Of a DNA stretch of 64,000 nt, positions 43,727 to 53,400 are shown one piece after another. Both the position numbers and the translations under genes were made by a program. The stretch spans positions 930,001 through 994,000 of the forward strand of contig NZ_JADBEJ010000005.1 of NCBI RefSeq assembly GCF_014873915.1. The letters run 5' to 3'. The notes below the pieces were generated by a model. It saw nothing but the letters and a program-made list of their open reading frames with translations, did no database searches and had not been told where the DNA came from. Origin of the DNA: Amycolatopsis roodepoortensis. Its GTDB lineage: Bacteria; Actinomycetota; Actinomycetes; Mycobacteriales; Pseudonocardiaceae. Within the stretch, counting starts at the first letter, position 1. Every line of letters begins with the position of its first letter.

Positions 43727-44722
43727 TCAGACCGGCGGGCGGGCGTAGGTGACCGAGTACGGGTTGCCGTGGATGACGAACGGCAACGTGCCGCCGTTGT
43801 CCTGCACGAAGGCGTTGATCCGCCAGGTCCCGCAACCGCTGGCCGGCTGCGTCACCGTCAGCTGCCCGAGTAGCCGCAGGTGGTGCAGATTCCCGCTGAC
43901 CGCCGCGGTTTCCGAGGACGTGGCCTGGGCGACGCAGCCGGGTGCGGTCGAGGACGGCGTCGCGACCGTCCGGAACCGCACCATCGCGGTATTGGCCTTG
44001 CCGGGGTAGGTGGTGCCGTCGGGGCAGGCATTGCCACCGTCGCCGTAACAGCTCGTGGCGAAGAGATCTGTGGTGGCAAGAAAACTGGTGGCTCCCGGCA
44101 AGGGGGTGTAGTCCACCGGGTTCACCTGCTTGCCGGGCGCGTCCATCCCGAGGAAGGTGTTCTGCGAGGACCCGAATGTCTGCGCGACGCCCTCGGGGCC
44201 GATGGCTCCGTCGATGTCCCCGATGAAGCCGCTGTACAGCCTGGCGGTCTCGCGACCGGGCTGGCCGGGTTGCCCGGCCGCGTACCCGTTGAGGACGTAC
44301 GCCCGCAGCAGGCACTCGTAGTTGCCCGTAGTGGCCGGCTTGAACAGCATGCGCACGACGAGCGTGACCCTGCCGCCGCCGTGCAGCAGGTTCTGGCCGC
44401 TCCAGATCTGCCCGTGCTGGGTCGCCGTATTCGGCAACGTCGTGCCACCCACCGGCTGACAAGTGATCTTGTGCCCGATCGCGATGGCGGACACCGCACC
44501 GTCCACTCGGCCGTCGCCGACCTGGATCTCGCTACGCAGGTTGTGCGAAGTGCCCGCGGTGACCGTGCCGAGCACGAGCCGGGCGCGGACTTCGCCTTCG
44601 CCGCCGGGTGACTCCACCATCGTCACCGGCGCGGCCTCGGCGATCTTGTCGTAGGCATGGGCGGTTCCGGCGAGCACCGGCATCAGGAACAGGGCGCTGA
44701 GTATGGCCAGAAGGGTTCGCAC
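43727..44722 (-). CDS. Secreted protein of unknown function
   Basis: A 331-residue exported protein from GTG 44722 (GGAG upstream). Signal peptide VRTLLAILSALFLMPVLAGT ends at AHA. The mature part is beta-rich with six or more cysteines (KITCQPVGG, NYECLLRAYV, TSCYGDGGNACPDGT, GCVAQAT, SGCGTWRIN) likely paired in disulphides. No domain recognised. It faces the YciI-like gene divergently. Confidence 0.8.
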   Translation of the reverse strand: MRTLLAILSALFLMPVLAGTAHAYDKIAEAAPVTMVESPGGEGEVRARLVLGTVTAGTSHNLRSEIQVGDGRVDGAVSAIAIGHKITCQPVGGTTLPNTATQHGQIWSGQNLLHGGGRVTLVVRMLFKPATTGNYECLLRAYVLNGYAAGQPGQPGRETARLYSGFIGDIDGAIGPEGVAQTFGSSQNTFLGMDAPGKQVNPVDYTPLPGATSFLATTDLFATSCYGDGGNACPDGTTYPGKANTAMVRFRTVATPSSTAPGCVAQATSSETAAVSGNLHHLRLLGQLTVTQPASGCGTWRINAFVQDNGGTLPFVIHGNPYSVTYARPPV

Positions 44723-44878
44723 GTCTCCACCATGCCGCAGGCGACTACACTTCGCACCCGGTTCGGCACGAATCGGGTCGGGCCAGGGGCGTTCGGCGGC
44801 CATGTTCCCGCCGGAACACTCGATCTCGATCGGCCAGCGACGGGTATCCAGTCCTCGTGGTGAGTGGACACTGTGGGC

Positions 44879-45430
44879 ATGGAGTTCTTCTGCTACCACC
44901 GCGATCGGCCCGACTCCCTGGCTTTGCGCGAAGAGCTGTTGGAAGAGCACTGGTCCTACATGGACCGGTACGCGACAAGGATGATCGCCCGCGGTCCGAC
45001 CTTCGCAAGCGACGGCGAAACCCCCACCGGCAGTGTGCACATCGTCGACCTGCCCGATCCCGCGGCCGCACGGGCGTTCGCCTTCGACGAGCCGAACTAT
45101 CAGGAGGGGGTGTATCGGGACGTGATGCTGCGCCGGTGGGGCAACATGCTCGGGCGCACCATGTGGGACTTCCCCGGTGGTCGTACCGGTGACAACCGGT
45201 ACCTGGTGCTCGGTCTCGGCACGGGGCGGGCCGCCGACATCGACGTGCCGTCCGATCAGGACGATCTGATCGCGTACGGGCCGCTGCTGTCCGACGACAG
45301 CACCAGTTGGCTTGGCAAGGCGGTGCTGGTCCAGGCAGCGGACCCGGAGGCGGCACGCACCGTCCTGATCCCGGACCGGTTCGCCCATATCGAGGTCCAC
45401 GAATGGAGGTTCGGCGGGCGGCCGTCATGA
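44879..45430 (+). CDS. YciI-like two-module protein
   Basis: A 183-residue protein from ATG 44879. The first module reads MEFFCYHRDRPDSLALREEL, EEHWSYMDRYATRMIARGPT and SVHIVDLPDPAAARAFAFDE, a YCII-like fold. The second half (NRYLVLGLGTGRAADIDVPS; GKAVLVQAADPEAARTVL) looks like a divergent second copy. It converges on an ECF sigma factor gene, a common partnership. Confidence 0.8.
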   Translation: MEFFCYHRDRPDSLALREELLEEHWSYMDRYATRMIARGPTFASDGETPTGSVHIVDLPDPAAARAFAFDEPNYQEGVYRDVMLRRWGNMLGRTMWDFPGGRTGDNRYLVLGLGTGRAADIDVPSDQDDLIAYGPLLSDDSTSWLGKAVLVQAADPEAARTVLIPDRFAHIEVHEWRFGGRPS

Positions 45431-45464
45431 ATCGAGTCGTCGCGGGGTGAACCCGGTCGGGTCC

Positions 45465-46502
45465 TCAGGCTTCGGCGGACCGACCGGCTTCGGCTGGATA
45501 GGGCAAGGTCAGGGGCAGCCGGAAGCTTCGCAACACCTCCTTTTCGAAGCGGGTCATGGCGCGGATCCGGCTGCCGGCGAGGGTGAGCACCATCAGCCCG
45601 TTCGCGTGGCAGACGCCCGCCTCGGGATCCGGTACGTACATGCCGAACGCGGGCTGGCCGTTGGCCCTGGTCGCCGCCAACCGGTAGGTACGGCCCCGGC
45701 GGAAGGTCACCGCGGCGTGGAATCGGGCCGCCAGATCGCGGCCCTGGTATTCCAGCGGCAGTGGCGGCATGGTCAGCCACACGTCGTCGGTCAGCAGGGC
45801 GACCAAGCCGTCCACATCACCGACCTCGAAGGCGCGGGTGAAGCGGATGACGAGTTCCCGCTCGGCGGCGGAGTTCGACGGCGGCGGCTCAGGCACGGCT
45901 GACGGTGACGGGCGCTGCCGGAGCGTGGTGCGTGCGCGCTTGAGCGCGCCGGCGACCGACTGCTCGGTGGTGTCCATGATGTGCGCAACCTCGCGAGTGG
46001 GGAATTCGAGGACGTCACGCAGGATGAGGACGGCGCGCTGCCGGGGCGGCAGCAGCTGCACCGCCGTCACGAACGCCAGAGAGATGGATTCCTTGGCCTC
46101 ATAACGCTGTCCGGGGCCGGGCGCGGTGTCCACCCGGTTTGCCAGCAGGATGTCCGGATAGGGCTCAAGCCATTCCACCTTGCCGAGGCGAGTGGGTTCC
46201 GGCGGGTCGAACCCGGGCACCGGCCCGCCCGTTTGCGGACGACGGCCCGCCGATCGCAACGCCTTGAGGCACCGGTTGGTCGCGATCCGATAGAGCCAGG
46301 TCCTCACCGAGGAGCGCTCCTGGAAGCCGTCCAGTCCCTGCCAGGCCGACACCAGGGTCTCCTGCAGAGCGTCCTCGGCATCCTGCATCGAACCCAGGAT
46401 CCGGTAGCAGTGCACGTGCAACTCACGCCGATAGGGATCGGTGAGCTCACGGAACGCCTCCCCATCCCCGTTCCGCACTCGCGTGATCAGGTCCCCGGTC
46501 AT
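45465..46502 (-). CDS. ECF sigma factor with SnoaL-like C-terminal domain
   Basis: A 345-residue sigma factor from ATG 46502, with GGGAG upstream (a TTG at 46559 is less likely). Region 2: FRELTDPYRRELHVHCYRIL, AEDALQETLVSAWQGLDGF and TWLYRIATNRCLKALR. Region 4: LPPRQRAVLILRDVLEFPTR and EVAHIMDTTEQSVAGALKRA. The last 120 residues are a SnoaL/NTF2-like domain (FTRAFEVGDVDGLVALLTDD), as in SigJ/ECF41-like groups where this domain replaces an anti-sigma factor and controls activity. Divergence partners are absent; DHFR-like and PNPOx-like genes lie just upstream on the same strand. Confidence 0.93.
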   Translation of the reverse strand: MTGDLITRVRNGDGEAFRELTDPYRRELHVHCYRILGSMQDAEDALQETLVSAWQGLDGFQERSSVRTWLYRIATNRCLKALRSAGRRPQTGGPVPGFDPPEPTRLGKVEWLEPYPDILLANRVDTAPGPGQRYEAKESISLAFVTAVQLLPPRQRAVLILRDVLEFPTREVAHIMDTTEQSVAGALKRARTTLRQRPSPSAVPEPPPSNSAAERELVIRFTRAFEVGDVDGLVALLTDDVWLTMPPLPLEYQGRDLAARFHAAVTFRRGRTYRLAATRANGQPAFGMYVPDPEAGVCHANGLMVLTLAGSRIRAMTRFEKEVLRSFRLPLTLPYPAEAGRSAEA

Positions 46503-46527
46503 TCCCGCGCTCCCACGAAATTCGCCG

Positions 46528-47082
46528 TCAGCCGGCGCCGACGGAGTCGTTTCCGACAAGATAGTTCAGTACGACGACGCCCGACTGGCGAGAATGCGTG
46601 CCGACCAAAGTCAGCGGCGTTTTGGGATTCTCGCGGAACGGACCCAAAGCCCGGCCCACGACGACCGGGTGCACCGCGAAACGAAGCCGATCCAGGAGGC
46701 CGTGTTCCAGCAGGGTGTGCGACAGCTGCCCATGGCCGAAGACGACCAGGTCGCCACCGCCCTCCTCCTTCAGCTTCCGGACCTCGGCGACCACGTCACC
46801 GCGTACGACCACCGAGTTGTTCCAATCGGCCCGCTCGAGCGTCGAGGAGAACACGTACTTACGGATCCCGTTGATCGCATCGGCGAAGTCCCCCGTCTGC
46901 CCCGGCCAGCGCCAGGACAGGTCCTCGTAGGTGCCGCGGCCCATCAGCATGGCGTCGCATCCCCGCAGAAGCTCGAACGCCTCCTTGAGGAACTCGTGGT
47001 CGAAGTAGTCCAGTGCCCACGATCCGGGGTCGTCGACCACTCCGTCGAGGCTGCTCAGCGTCGACTCGACGATCTTGCGCAT
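46528..47082 (-). CDS. Dihydrofolate-reductase-like (RibD C-terminal) protein
   Basis: A 184-residue protein from ATG 47082: MRKIVESTLSSLDGVVDDPG, CDAMLMGRGTYEDLSWRWPG, KYVFSSTLERADWNNSVVV, and GDLVVFGHGQLSHTLLEHGL then PVVVGRALGPF. This is the RibD_C/DHFR-like family whose members often sit beside ECF sigma factors. NADPH-binding GHGQLSH is seen. Substrate unknown. It stops 26 bases before the sigma factor start. Confidence 0.9.
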   Translation of the reverse strand: MRKIVESTLSSLDGVVDDPGSWALDYFDHEFLKEAFELLRGCDAMLMGRGTYEDLSWRWPGQTGDFADAINGIRKYVFSSTLERADWNNSVVVRGDVVAEVRKLKEEGGGDLVVFGHGQLSHTLLEHGLLDRLRFAVHPVVVGRALGPFRENPKTPLTLVGTHSRQSGVVVLNYLVGNDSVGAG

Positions 47083-47100
47083 GCGTAGTCCTTTCGGTTG

Positions 47101-47511
47101 TCAGCTCTGCTCGGAGGCGGGCACGGGCGGCCAGAGGTAGACCTTGTCCGCGGCGACGCGCACGGCCACCCGCGCCGCTTCGGGCTCCGGCGGCGGTTCC
47201 GCGCCGTCCAGGTACCGGTCGTACATCTCGCGCAGGAGCACCTTGCCGGGGTCGTCGGTGATCGTCACCGTCCCGCGGATCTCCACGTACGCGGCCGTAT
47301 TCGCCGCCACGAGCAGGCTCACGCGGGGATCGCGCTCCATGTTGCGGGTCTTGAGCCGCCCCCTGATCGTGCTGAACACGATCTCGTCCCCATCGCGCTT
47401 CACGAAGATCACCGAGGACTGCGGCCGTCCGTCGGCGTTCGTGGTCGCGAGGATCGCGGTATGCGGCCCATCGAGCATTTCCCGGGCCACTGCGGGCAGC
47501 GTGACGGTCAA
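47101..47511 (-). CDS. F420/FMN-dependent PNPOx-fold protein
   Basis: A 136-residue split-barrel protein. TTG at 47511 is chosen because GGAGGGG lies five bases upstream; frames reaching 47604 lack coding character. Landmarks: MLDGPHTAILATTNADGRPQ, SSVIFVKRDGDEIVFSTIRG, RNMERDPRVSLLVAANTAAY. This is the TIGR03618-like family of F420- or FMN-binding reductases found in actinomycetes. It may form an operon with the DHFR-like and sigma genes. Confidence 0.85.
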   Translation of the reverse strand: MTVTLPAVAREMLDGPHTAILATTNADGRPQSSVIFVKRDGDEIVFSTIRGRLKTRNMERDPRVSLLVAANTAAYVEIRGTVTITDDPGKVLLREMYDRYLDGAEPPPEPEAARVAVRVAADKVYLWPPVPASEQS

Positions 47512-47684
47512 GGGGTCCCCTCCAAGGTCGGGCGTTCTTTTTCCGGCAGACCCCGCGCACGGCCAGGATGGGGCGCTCGCCAGGAGGTTCGTGACCTGGA
47601 TCACATGATGCGAGGCTGTCGATCGACGGCGCGGGCCCGCGGCATGGAGGAACCGCCGGAAGGCCGCGCGAGTATCGTGGCGCG

Positions 47685-48041
47685 GTGTTCCTTCCAGTTC
47701 CCCACGAACGAGTCGAACTCGTCGAGGTGCTCGGTCCCGACGGCACCGGGGACGATCAGCTGGTGGCCATCTGGGAAGCGGACGAGGCCCAAGCCGCGCT
47801 GACGCTCGTCGCCGGCCTGCCCGAGGGTGAGCTCAAACGGTGCTTCATCCCCGTCTGGAAGATCCGGGCGCACAGCGGCACGCGGTTCCTTTTCGAGATC
47901 AGCTTCTGCTTCCGGTGCCATGGCGCACGGCTGCGCGGGCCCGCCGTTCCGCCCGAGCAGGACACGATTCACGCCTTCGACTCCGAGGACTCGACCAGCC
48001 GAGAACTGCTGGCGAGACTGAAAGCGGCAGGGCAGAGCTGA
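47685..48041 (+). CDS. Hypothetical protein
   Basis: A 118-residue protein from GTG 47685. It reads VELVEVLGPDGTGDDQLVAI, LPEGELKRCFIPVWKIRAHS and LFEISFCFRCHGARLRGP, with a CFRC pair. No signal peptide, no family I recognise. The fold hint is a small alpha/beta protein of the sort seen among stand-alone or immunity-like genes. Confidence 0.65.
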   Translation: MFLPVPHERVELVEVLGPDGTGDDQLVAIWEADEAQAALTLVAGLPEGELKRCFIPVWKIRAHSGTRFLFEISFCFRCHGARLRGPAVPPEQDTIHAFDSEDSTSRELLARLKAAGQS

Positions 48042-48091
48042 ACTCACCCGGTGGATCCGGGCGCCGGGCATCGAGCGACACGCGCCGACGG

Positions 48092-48670
48092 CTATCCGGC
48101 GGTTCGCTCGATGCGGCCGAGGATGACGCCGGTCAAGGCCGCGACCGCGTCGGCGGCGGTCGTGGTGCCCCGGTTCAGTTCGCCGGCGATCGCCTCGGCG
48201 GCTCCGAGCGCCCCGACGCAGTGCAGTCGCAGCGCCGCCCGGTCCAGGCCGGAGTACGGCGTCAGGGCACCGGCCATCAGCTCGGTGTAGCCCTCGTGCA
48301 TCTCGTGCTGGATCGCCTCCATTTCCGGATTTCCTTTCAACGCCGAGGAAACGGCGTTGAACTCCGGCATGTCGGTGGCGCAGGCGAAATAGGCGACGCT
48401 GATGGCTTCCGCGACCTCCACCGCGGTCGGCGGGGTTTGTTCCAGTGCCCGCGAGATGGCGGCCCGGTGCCGTTCGTCGAGTCGCCGATAGAGCGCCAGC
48501 AGCAGTCCGGGGCGGGTACCGAAGTGGTCGTACACGATGGGCCTGCTGACCTCGGCCGCCTCGGCGAGAGTGGGCAGCGTCAACCCGTCGGCGCCGTCGG
48601 CACGCACGATCTCCAAGGCCACGTCGAGCAACTGCTCGCGCCGGGCCTGTTTGGACAGACGGGTCACCAT
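48092..48670 (-). CDS. TetR-family regulator
   Basis: A 192-residue TetR protein from ATG 48670 with GAGAGGAGG upstream. Helix-turn-helix: ADGLTLPTLAEAAEVSRPIV then YDHFGTRPGLLLALYRR. It is divergent from a saccharopine-dehydrogenase-like gene; the space between holds a symmetric element, so it likely represses both. Confidence 0.92.
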   Translation of the reverse strand: MVTRLSKQARREQLLDVALEIVRADGADGLTLPTLAEAAEVSRPIVYDHFGTRPGLLLALYRRLDERHRAAISRALEQTPPTAVEVAEAISVAYFACATDMPEFNAVSSALKGNPEMEAIQHEMHEGYTELMAGALTPYSGLDRAALRLHCVGALGAAEAIAGELNRGTTTAADAVAALTGVILGRIERTAG

Positions 48671-48702
48671 CGCCCTCCTCTCACGATCCACCCCCATGCT
48701 AG

Positions 48703-48734
48703 CTACATCGTGTAAGTTACAAAATGTAGGTTAC
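48703..48734. promoter_or_regulatory. Operator-like element between the TetR and oxidoreductase genes
   Basis: CTACAT at 48703-48708 pairs with ATGTAG at 48724-48729 around a GTAAGTTAC palindrome. A 10-base direct repeat also stands out: TGTAAGTTAC at 48711-48720 and TGTAGGTTAC at 48725-48734. It is the only AT-rich spot in the gap, the usual place for a TetR operator. Confidence 0.7.
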
Positions 48735-48753
48735 TGGGATCGAAGGGGAAGAC

Positions 48754-49755
48754 ATGGGACAGCGAGGATCGGTTCTGCTGCTGGGCGGGGCAGGACAGGC
48801 GGGCTCGGATACCGCCACTCTCCTACGGCGGCGGTACCCGGAGCTGCCGTTGACCATCGCGGGCCGGAATCCGGAACGCGCGAGAAGGGTGGCCGGCGAA
48901 CTGGGCGGCGCCACCGCGGTGACCGTCGATCTCGCCCGCGGTGATCTCGGCCTGCCCGCCGGCGAGCAGTACGCGGCAGTGGTCGCGACGCTGTGGGACA
49001 GCAGGCTGAACGGCCTGCGTTTCGCCCAGGACCACGGTGTGCCCTACGTCAGCCTGTCCAGCGGCATGATCGACATCGCGCCGGAGGTCACCGCCGCCGC
49101 GCAGCGCCCGGCGGCCGCGCCCGTGCTGATGGCCAGCCACTGGGCCGCGGGCGTCATCACCCTCACGGCATTGGCGTGGGCCGGGGAATTCGACCGGGTC
49201 GACACGATCCGGATCGGCGCGATCCTCGACGAGAACGACGCGGGCGGCCCCGCGGGACTCGCGGACCTGGCGCGCTGGGCGGAGGTCACCTCGGCCGGGT
49301 ACGCGCGGCGCGACGGCGGGTTCGCCTGGTCCGGCGCGGCCGACGCCCGGGTGGAGTTGCGCGGCCTCGACGGCACCACGGTCACCGGCCAGACCATCCC
49401 GATCCTCGACGTGACCAGCCTGGCGTTCGCGACGGGCGCGCCGGACGTCGAATTCGCTTTCGCGGTCGGTGAATCCGCGGGGACGCGCCGGGGCGACGGC
49501 CCGTCCGTCGAGGTCCGGGTCGATCTCGAAGGGGCGGGCCCGGCGGGCGCCCCGCTGAGCGTCAGCCGGTACCTGGTCCACCCGCGCGGCCAGCGTCCGC
49601 TGACCTCGCTCGGCCTCGCCATGGGGATCGAACGGCTGCTCGGCCTGCGCGGGGATGCAGTCCCACCCGGCTTCTACACCCCGGAGACCTTGCTCGAACC
49701 GGCCCACGTGGTCGAACGACTCGCCGACGCGGGCACGCTTTTCGTCGACGCATGA
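48754..49755 (+). CDS. Saccharopine-dehydrogenase-like NAD(P)-binding protein
   Basis: A 333-residue protein. GSVLLLGGAGQAGSDTATLL (residues 5-24) is the Rossmann motif, followed by LTIAGRNPERARRVAGELGG, where the Arg favours NADP. The rest (PYVSLSSGMIDIAPEV; TVTGQTIPILDVTSLAFATG) follows the saccharopine dehydrogenase/trans-acting enoyl reductase-like pattern. Probably a TetR-controlled reductase; substrate unknown. Confidence 0.85.
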   Translation: MGQRGSVLLLGGAGQAGSDTATLLRRRYPELPLTIAGRNPERARRVAGELGGATAVTVDLARGDLGLPAGEQYAAVVATLWDSRLNGLRFAQDHGVPYVSLSSGMIDIAPEVTAAAQRPAAAPVLMASHWAAGVITLTALAWAGEFDRVDTIRIGAILDENDAGGPAGLADLARWAEVTSAGYARRDGGFAWSGAADARVELRGLDGTTVTGQTIPILDVTSLAFATGAPDVEFAFAVGESAGTRRGDGPSVEVRVDLEGAGPAGAPLSVSRYLVHPRGQRPLTSLGLAMGIERLLGLRGDAVPPGFYTPETLLEPAHVVERLADAGTLFVDA

Positions 49756-49763
49756 ACTCGGCT

Positions 49764-49801
49764 CCGGGCGGCGACGTGCGAGTGCGCACGCCGCCGCCCG
49801 G
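49764..49801. terminator. Bidirectional terminator between convergent genes
   Basis: Seventeen-base arms (CCGGGCGGCGACGTGCG and CGCACGCCGCCGCCCGG) with one mismatch and the loop AGTG. It separates the reductase gene from the immunity gene. Confidence 0.75.
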
Positions 49802-49806
49802 CCCGC

Positions 49807-50376
49807 TCAGCCGGGATAGGAGACGTACCGGTCCGCCCAGTAGCCGTCGAAGCCGACCGGTTTACCCGCCATGTCCCAGCCGAGGATGTTGTCCTCGCCG
49901 GTACTCACCAGCAGCTCCAAGAGGACCTTCGTCATCGGCCCGGAATGCTCGTCGTGCCAGGAGTCCCGGTCGTTGTAGGCGACCGCCCACTCGTCCGGAT
50001 CCGCCGAGCCCCGGACCCACCAGAACGATCCCCCCGCGCCGTTGGTCCCCCACGGGTAGATCCCGCCCGGCTCCGGGAAAAGCCGGTACGGGACACCCCG
50101 CAGGTATTCGAGATCCTCGTCGCCGAAGATCTCGAGCAGTTCGGCGTTCTCGTTCTTGACGTTCCCGCACGCCTCGACGCTTTCGGCGGGATTCGAGAAG
50201 GAGATGACGCCGCGGAATCCTCCGGAGGGGAAGCGGGTCAGCAGCTCCTTGTAGTCGCCGGGAAGCGGTGTCCCCAGTTCGCGTTCGACGGTGGTCCAGT
50301 CCGTCCCTGGCACGAAGTCCCCGGCCCGCCATCCGACGAGCTCGCAGATTTCGTCGACGTACGACCGTTTCGGCAC
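49807..50376 (-). CDS. SUKH-family immunity protein for the adjacent endonuclease toxin
   Basis: A 189-residue SMI1/KNR4-fold protein from GTG 50376 with GGAGG six bases upstream. The SUKH pattern is TDWTTVERELGTPLPGDYKE, then GGFRGVISFSNPAES, YLRGVPYRLFPEPGGIYPWG and GSFWWVRGSADPDEWAVAYN. SUKH proteins bind and block polymorphic-toxin nucleases. It starts 24 bases after the stop of the endonuclease-bearing ALF protein, the standard toxin-immunity order. Confidence 0.9.
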   Translation of the reverse strand: MPKRSYVDEICELVGWRAGDFVPGTDWTTVERELGTPLPGDYKELLTRFPSGGFRGVISFSNPAESVEACGNVKNENAELLEIFGDEDLEYLRGVPYRLFPEPGGIYPWGTNGAGGSFWWVRGSADPDEWAVAYNDRDSWHDEHSGPMTKVLLELLVSTGEDNILGWDMAGKPVGFDGYWADRYVSYPG

Positions 50377-50400
50377 GTCCGTCCTCCGTTCTCTCGATCG

Positions 50401-53400
50401 TCAGGCCGTCCGGAAGGCGGGACAGGTTTCCTTGACGAGGTTACCGGTGGGGATGTTCTCGATCTTCGCGAAGCACTTCGCGCCGTTCGAAGCGATCGCC
50501 TCGATGAAGATCCATCTCGGCATCGCGGCGGTCTTGGTCGCGTACTGGACGTGGACCTCGTAGATGACCGAGACGTCCCGGCTGGGATAGCGGTCCAGCA
50601 TGTCCCCCACCGCGTTCTCCACCTTCTTGACGTCGGAGAGGTTGACCTTCGACCACTGGGTGACGATGTTGTCCACCAGCATGGAACCGTGGAGCCTGGC
50701 GGGCACCAGGTGTCCCTTGTGGACGGCCGTCCCGTTCAGCTTCGGCGGCGAGGTGTCGGGATGCCCGACGGGCGCCGCCGGCTCTCCCGATCGTTTCGCG
50801 GTCTGGTTGACGCAGACGATGCCGCCGGTGGCGCGTTTGGCGTCGTTGCCGAGCCAGGTGAAGTCCTCCATGGGGTAGTTGAAGGAGATGTTCGCCGGGA
50901 TCACGCTCTTGAAGCAGCCCTCCACCTCCCGCTGCCGGGCGATGGTGCTGAGCCGCTGTCCCGGTTGAGGACTGACCGCGGGCTGCTTCTTGTGTTCGTC
51001 CTCCACCTTCTTGCGCAGTGCTTCCCGGTCCACGACCTGGCAGGCGGGCGGTGCCGCCGCCGACGTCACCGCGGCGGGGTTCTTGCATCCCTTGAGCTGC
51101 CTGATCAGGTCACGCAGGTTGTCGGTGATGCGGCGGCCGAGCATCTTCACGTCCTTGAAGGTGCGGATGCCCTTCACGATGCGCACGGTCGCCTCGACCG
51201 CGTCCGGGATCTTCCGCAGCACCGAAGCGATCTTGAGGATCGGCAGCGCGTTGATCACGGTCATCACGCAGGAGATGAAGTCGCCTTCCATGAAGCACCG
51301 CTTCGCGTCGGTGTAGCCGATCAGGTCGAGGATGACCTGGCCGCCTTCGTCGACGATGAGGCCCATGAGGTCCTTGTTCGCGTCGGCGCGGGCGCGGTTG
51401 TACTCGTCGACACCCGCCTGCCCCTTCTCCGCGCGCAGCAGTTCCTCTTCCTCCGGCGTCAGCGCGGGGACCTCGCTGTCGTCGGTGATGGCCTGTTCGG
51501 CCTCGGCGCGTTCGCGTGCTTCTTCCTCCTGGCGAAGCAATTCCTGCATCTCGGCCAGCTGGTCCTGGATCGCCTTGGCGTCCGCCGCCGCGTTCGCCGC
51601 CCGGTCCTCCACGTTCTTCGCGTACTTCTCCGCGTTGGTGGCCGCGGAATCGGCGTCACGGGCGTAATCCGCGGCCCGGTTCGCGGACTCGCGGGCGGCG
51701 TCCGCGTCACGCTGGGCCTGCTCCGCCGCTCGCTGGGCGGCGACCGCGTCCTGCTGGGCCCGGGTGGCGGCGGCGGTGGCTTCGTTCGCCGCGCGGGTCG
51801 CGTCGTCGGCGGCCTTCCTCGCCGCGACGGCGTCGGCCGCCGCCTGGTCGGCCGCCCGTCCCGCCAGGGCGGCATCGGCCGCCGCCTGGTCGGCCGCCGC
51901 ACGTGAGGCCTTGGCGTCCGCCTGTGCCTCGGCGTCGACGGCGTCCGCCTCGGCCGATGCCGCCCTGGCCGCAGCCGCGGCCACCGCCGCGGCGGCCGCG
52001 GACTGCTGGGCCGCCGCCGCCGAATTCGCCGCGTTGGCCGCCGAAGTGGCGGCCGCCGCCGCGGCCTCGAACGCCGGCTTCACCTCGAGCCCGGCGTTCC
52101 TGGCCGCCTCGGCGGCCCGGCTCGCCTGCGCGGCGGCATCGGCCGCGGCGGCCTGCGCGGCCCGGACCTGGGTGTCGCCGACGTCCTTCGCCCGGTTCGC
52201 CACCATGAGCACGAAGTCCGCGTCGAGGTCGTCGCCGGTGAACGGGCTGACCAGGTTGATCGCCTGGTCGGCCGGGGCGGCGATCCCGGACCCCGACAGT
52301 CCCGCCGCGACCGCCGCACGGGTCGCGATCCCCGCCTGGGTGGCCGCGGTGGCGGCCTCCGCCGCGGCCGCGTTGGCCTCCTCCTGGGTGCGATGCGCGG
52401 CGGTGAGCGCCTGCTCAGAGTGCACCGCGGCTTCCTGCGCCAGGTTCGCCGCGTTGCGGGCGTTCTCGGCGGCACGCGATTCCGCGGCCGTCGCCTCCTC
52501 CGCCGACGCACGGGCCTTCATCGCCTCCGCGTGGACGGCGGAGGCTTCCCGCTCGGCGCGCGCCGCCGCCTCGTTGGCGCGCGCTGCCGCGGCCTCCGCT
52601 TCGTTCGCCGCCGTCCGGGATTTCTCCGCCGCGACTTCGGCTTCCCTGGCCGCCGCCCGCGCCTGCGACGCCGCCGCCTGCGCTCGATCCGCGTGCGCCC
52701 GCGACCGGCCCGCGGCGGCCTGTGACTCCGTCGCCGCCGCACGAGCCGACGCCGCCGCTTGCCCGGCCTGCGTGGCGAGGCCGTCGGCCGCCTGCGCGGC
52801 GTCCCTCGCCGTGTTCGCCTCGGCCCGGGCCTGAGTCGCCGCGGCCCGCACCTTTTCCTTTTCCTCCTGGAGGATCTCCGACGACGCTTCCGCCCGCGCG
52901 GCGAGTTGTTCGAGCGCCTGGGCCTTCTTCGCGGTCGTCTCGGCCGACTGCCGCACCCGTGCGGCGTCCTCGCGGGCCTGATGGGCCTTGCTCTCCTCGA
53001 CACCGGCGTTCTGGTCGATGCCCGCCGCGATCTGTTCTTGACGCCGGGCCTCCTTGGCGGCGTCGGCGGCGATCTGTTCCTGTCCTTGGGCGGCGACGCG
53101 CTTCTCGGAGGCGATCCGCTGCTGTGACTCGGCCTCCTGCCGCTTCTGCTGGGCGATACCCGCCTCGTGTTTGGCCTTGTCCCGCTCGCTCGCGGCTTCC
53201 CGCTGTTTGGCCTCGGCCTCCTGCCTCTTGAGGGCGGCCTGACCACGCCACTGTTCGGCTTCACGCCGTTTGGCGTCGGCGATATCGCGTTCCCGCTCGG
53301 CGTCCGCACGTGCCTGCTTGACCTTGGCGGCGTGTGCCTTCGCGTTCCGCAGCGCGGTTTCCGCGTCGGTTTTCGCCTGCTGTGCCTGTGCCGCCGCTTG

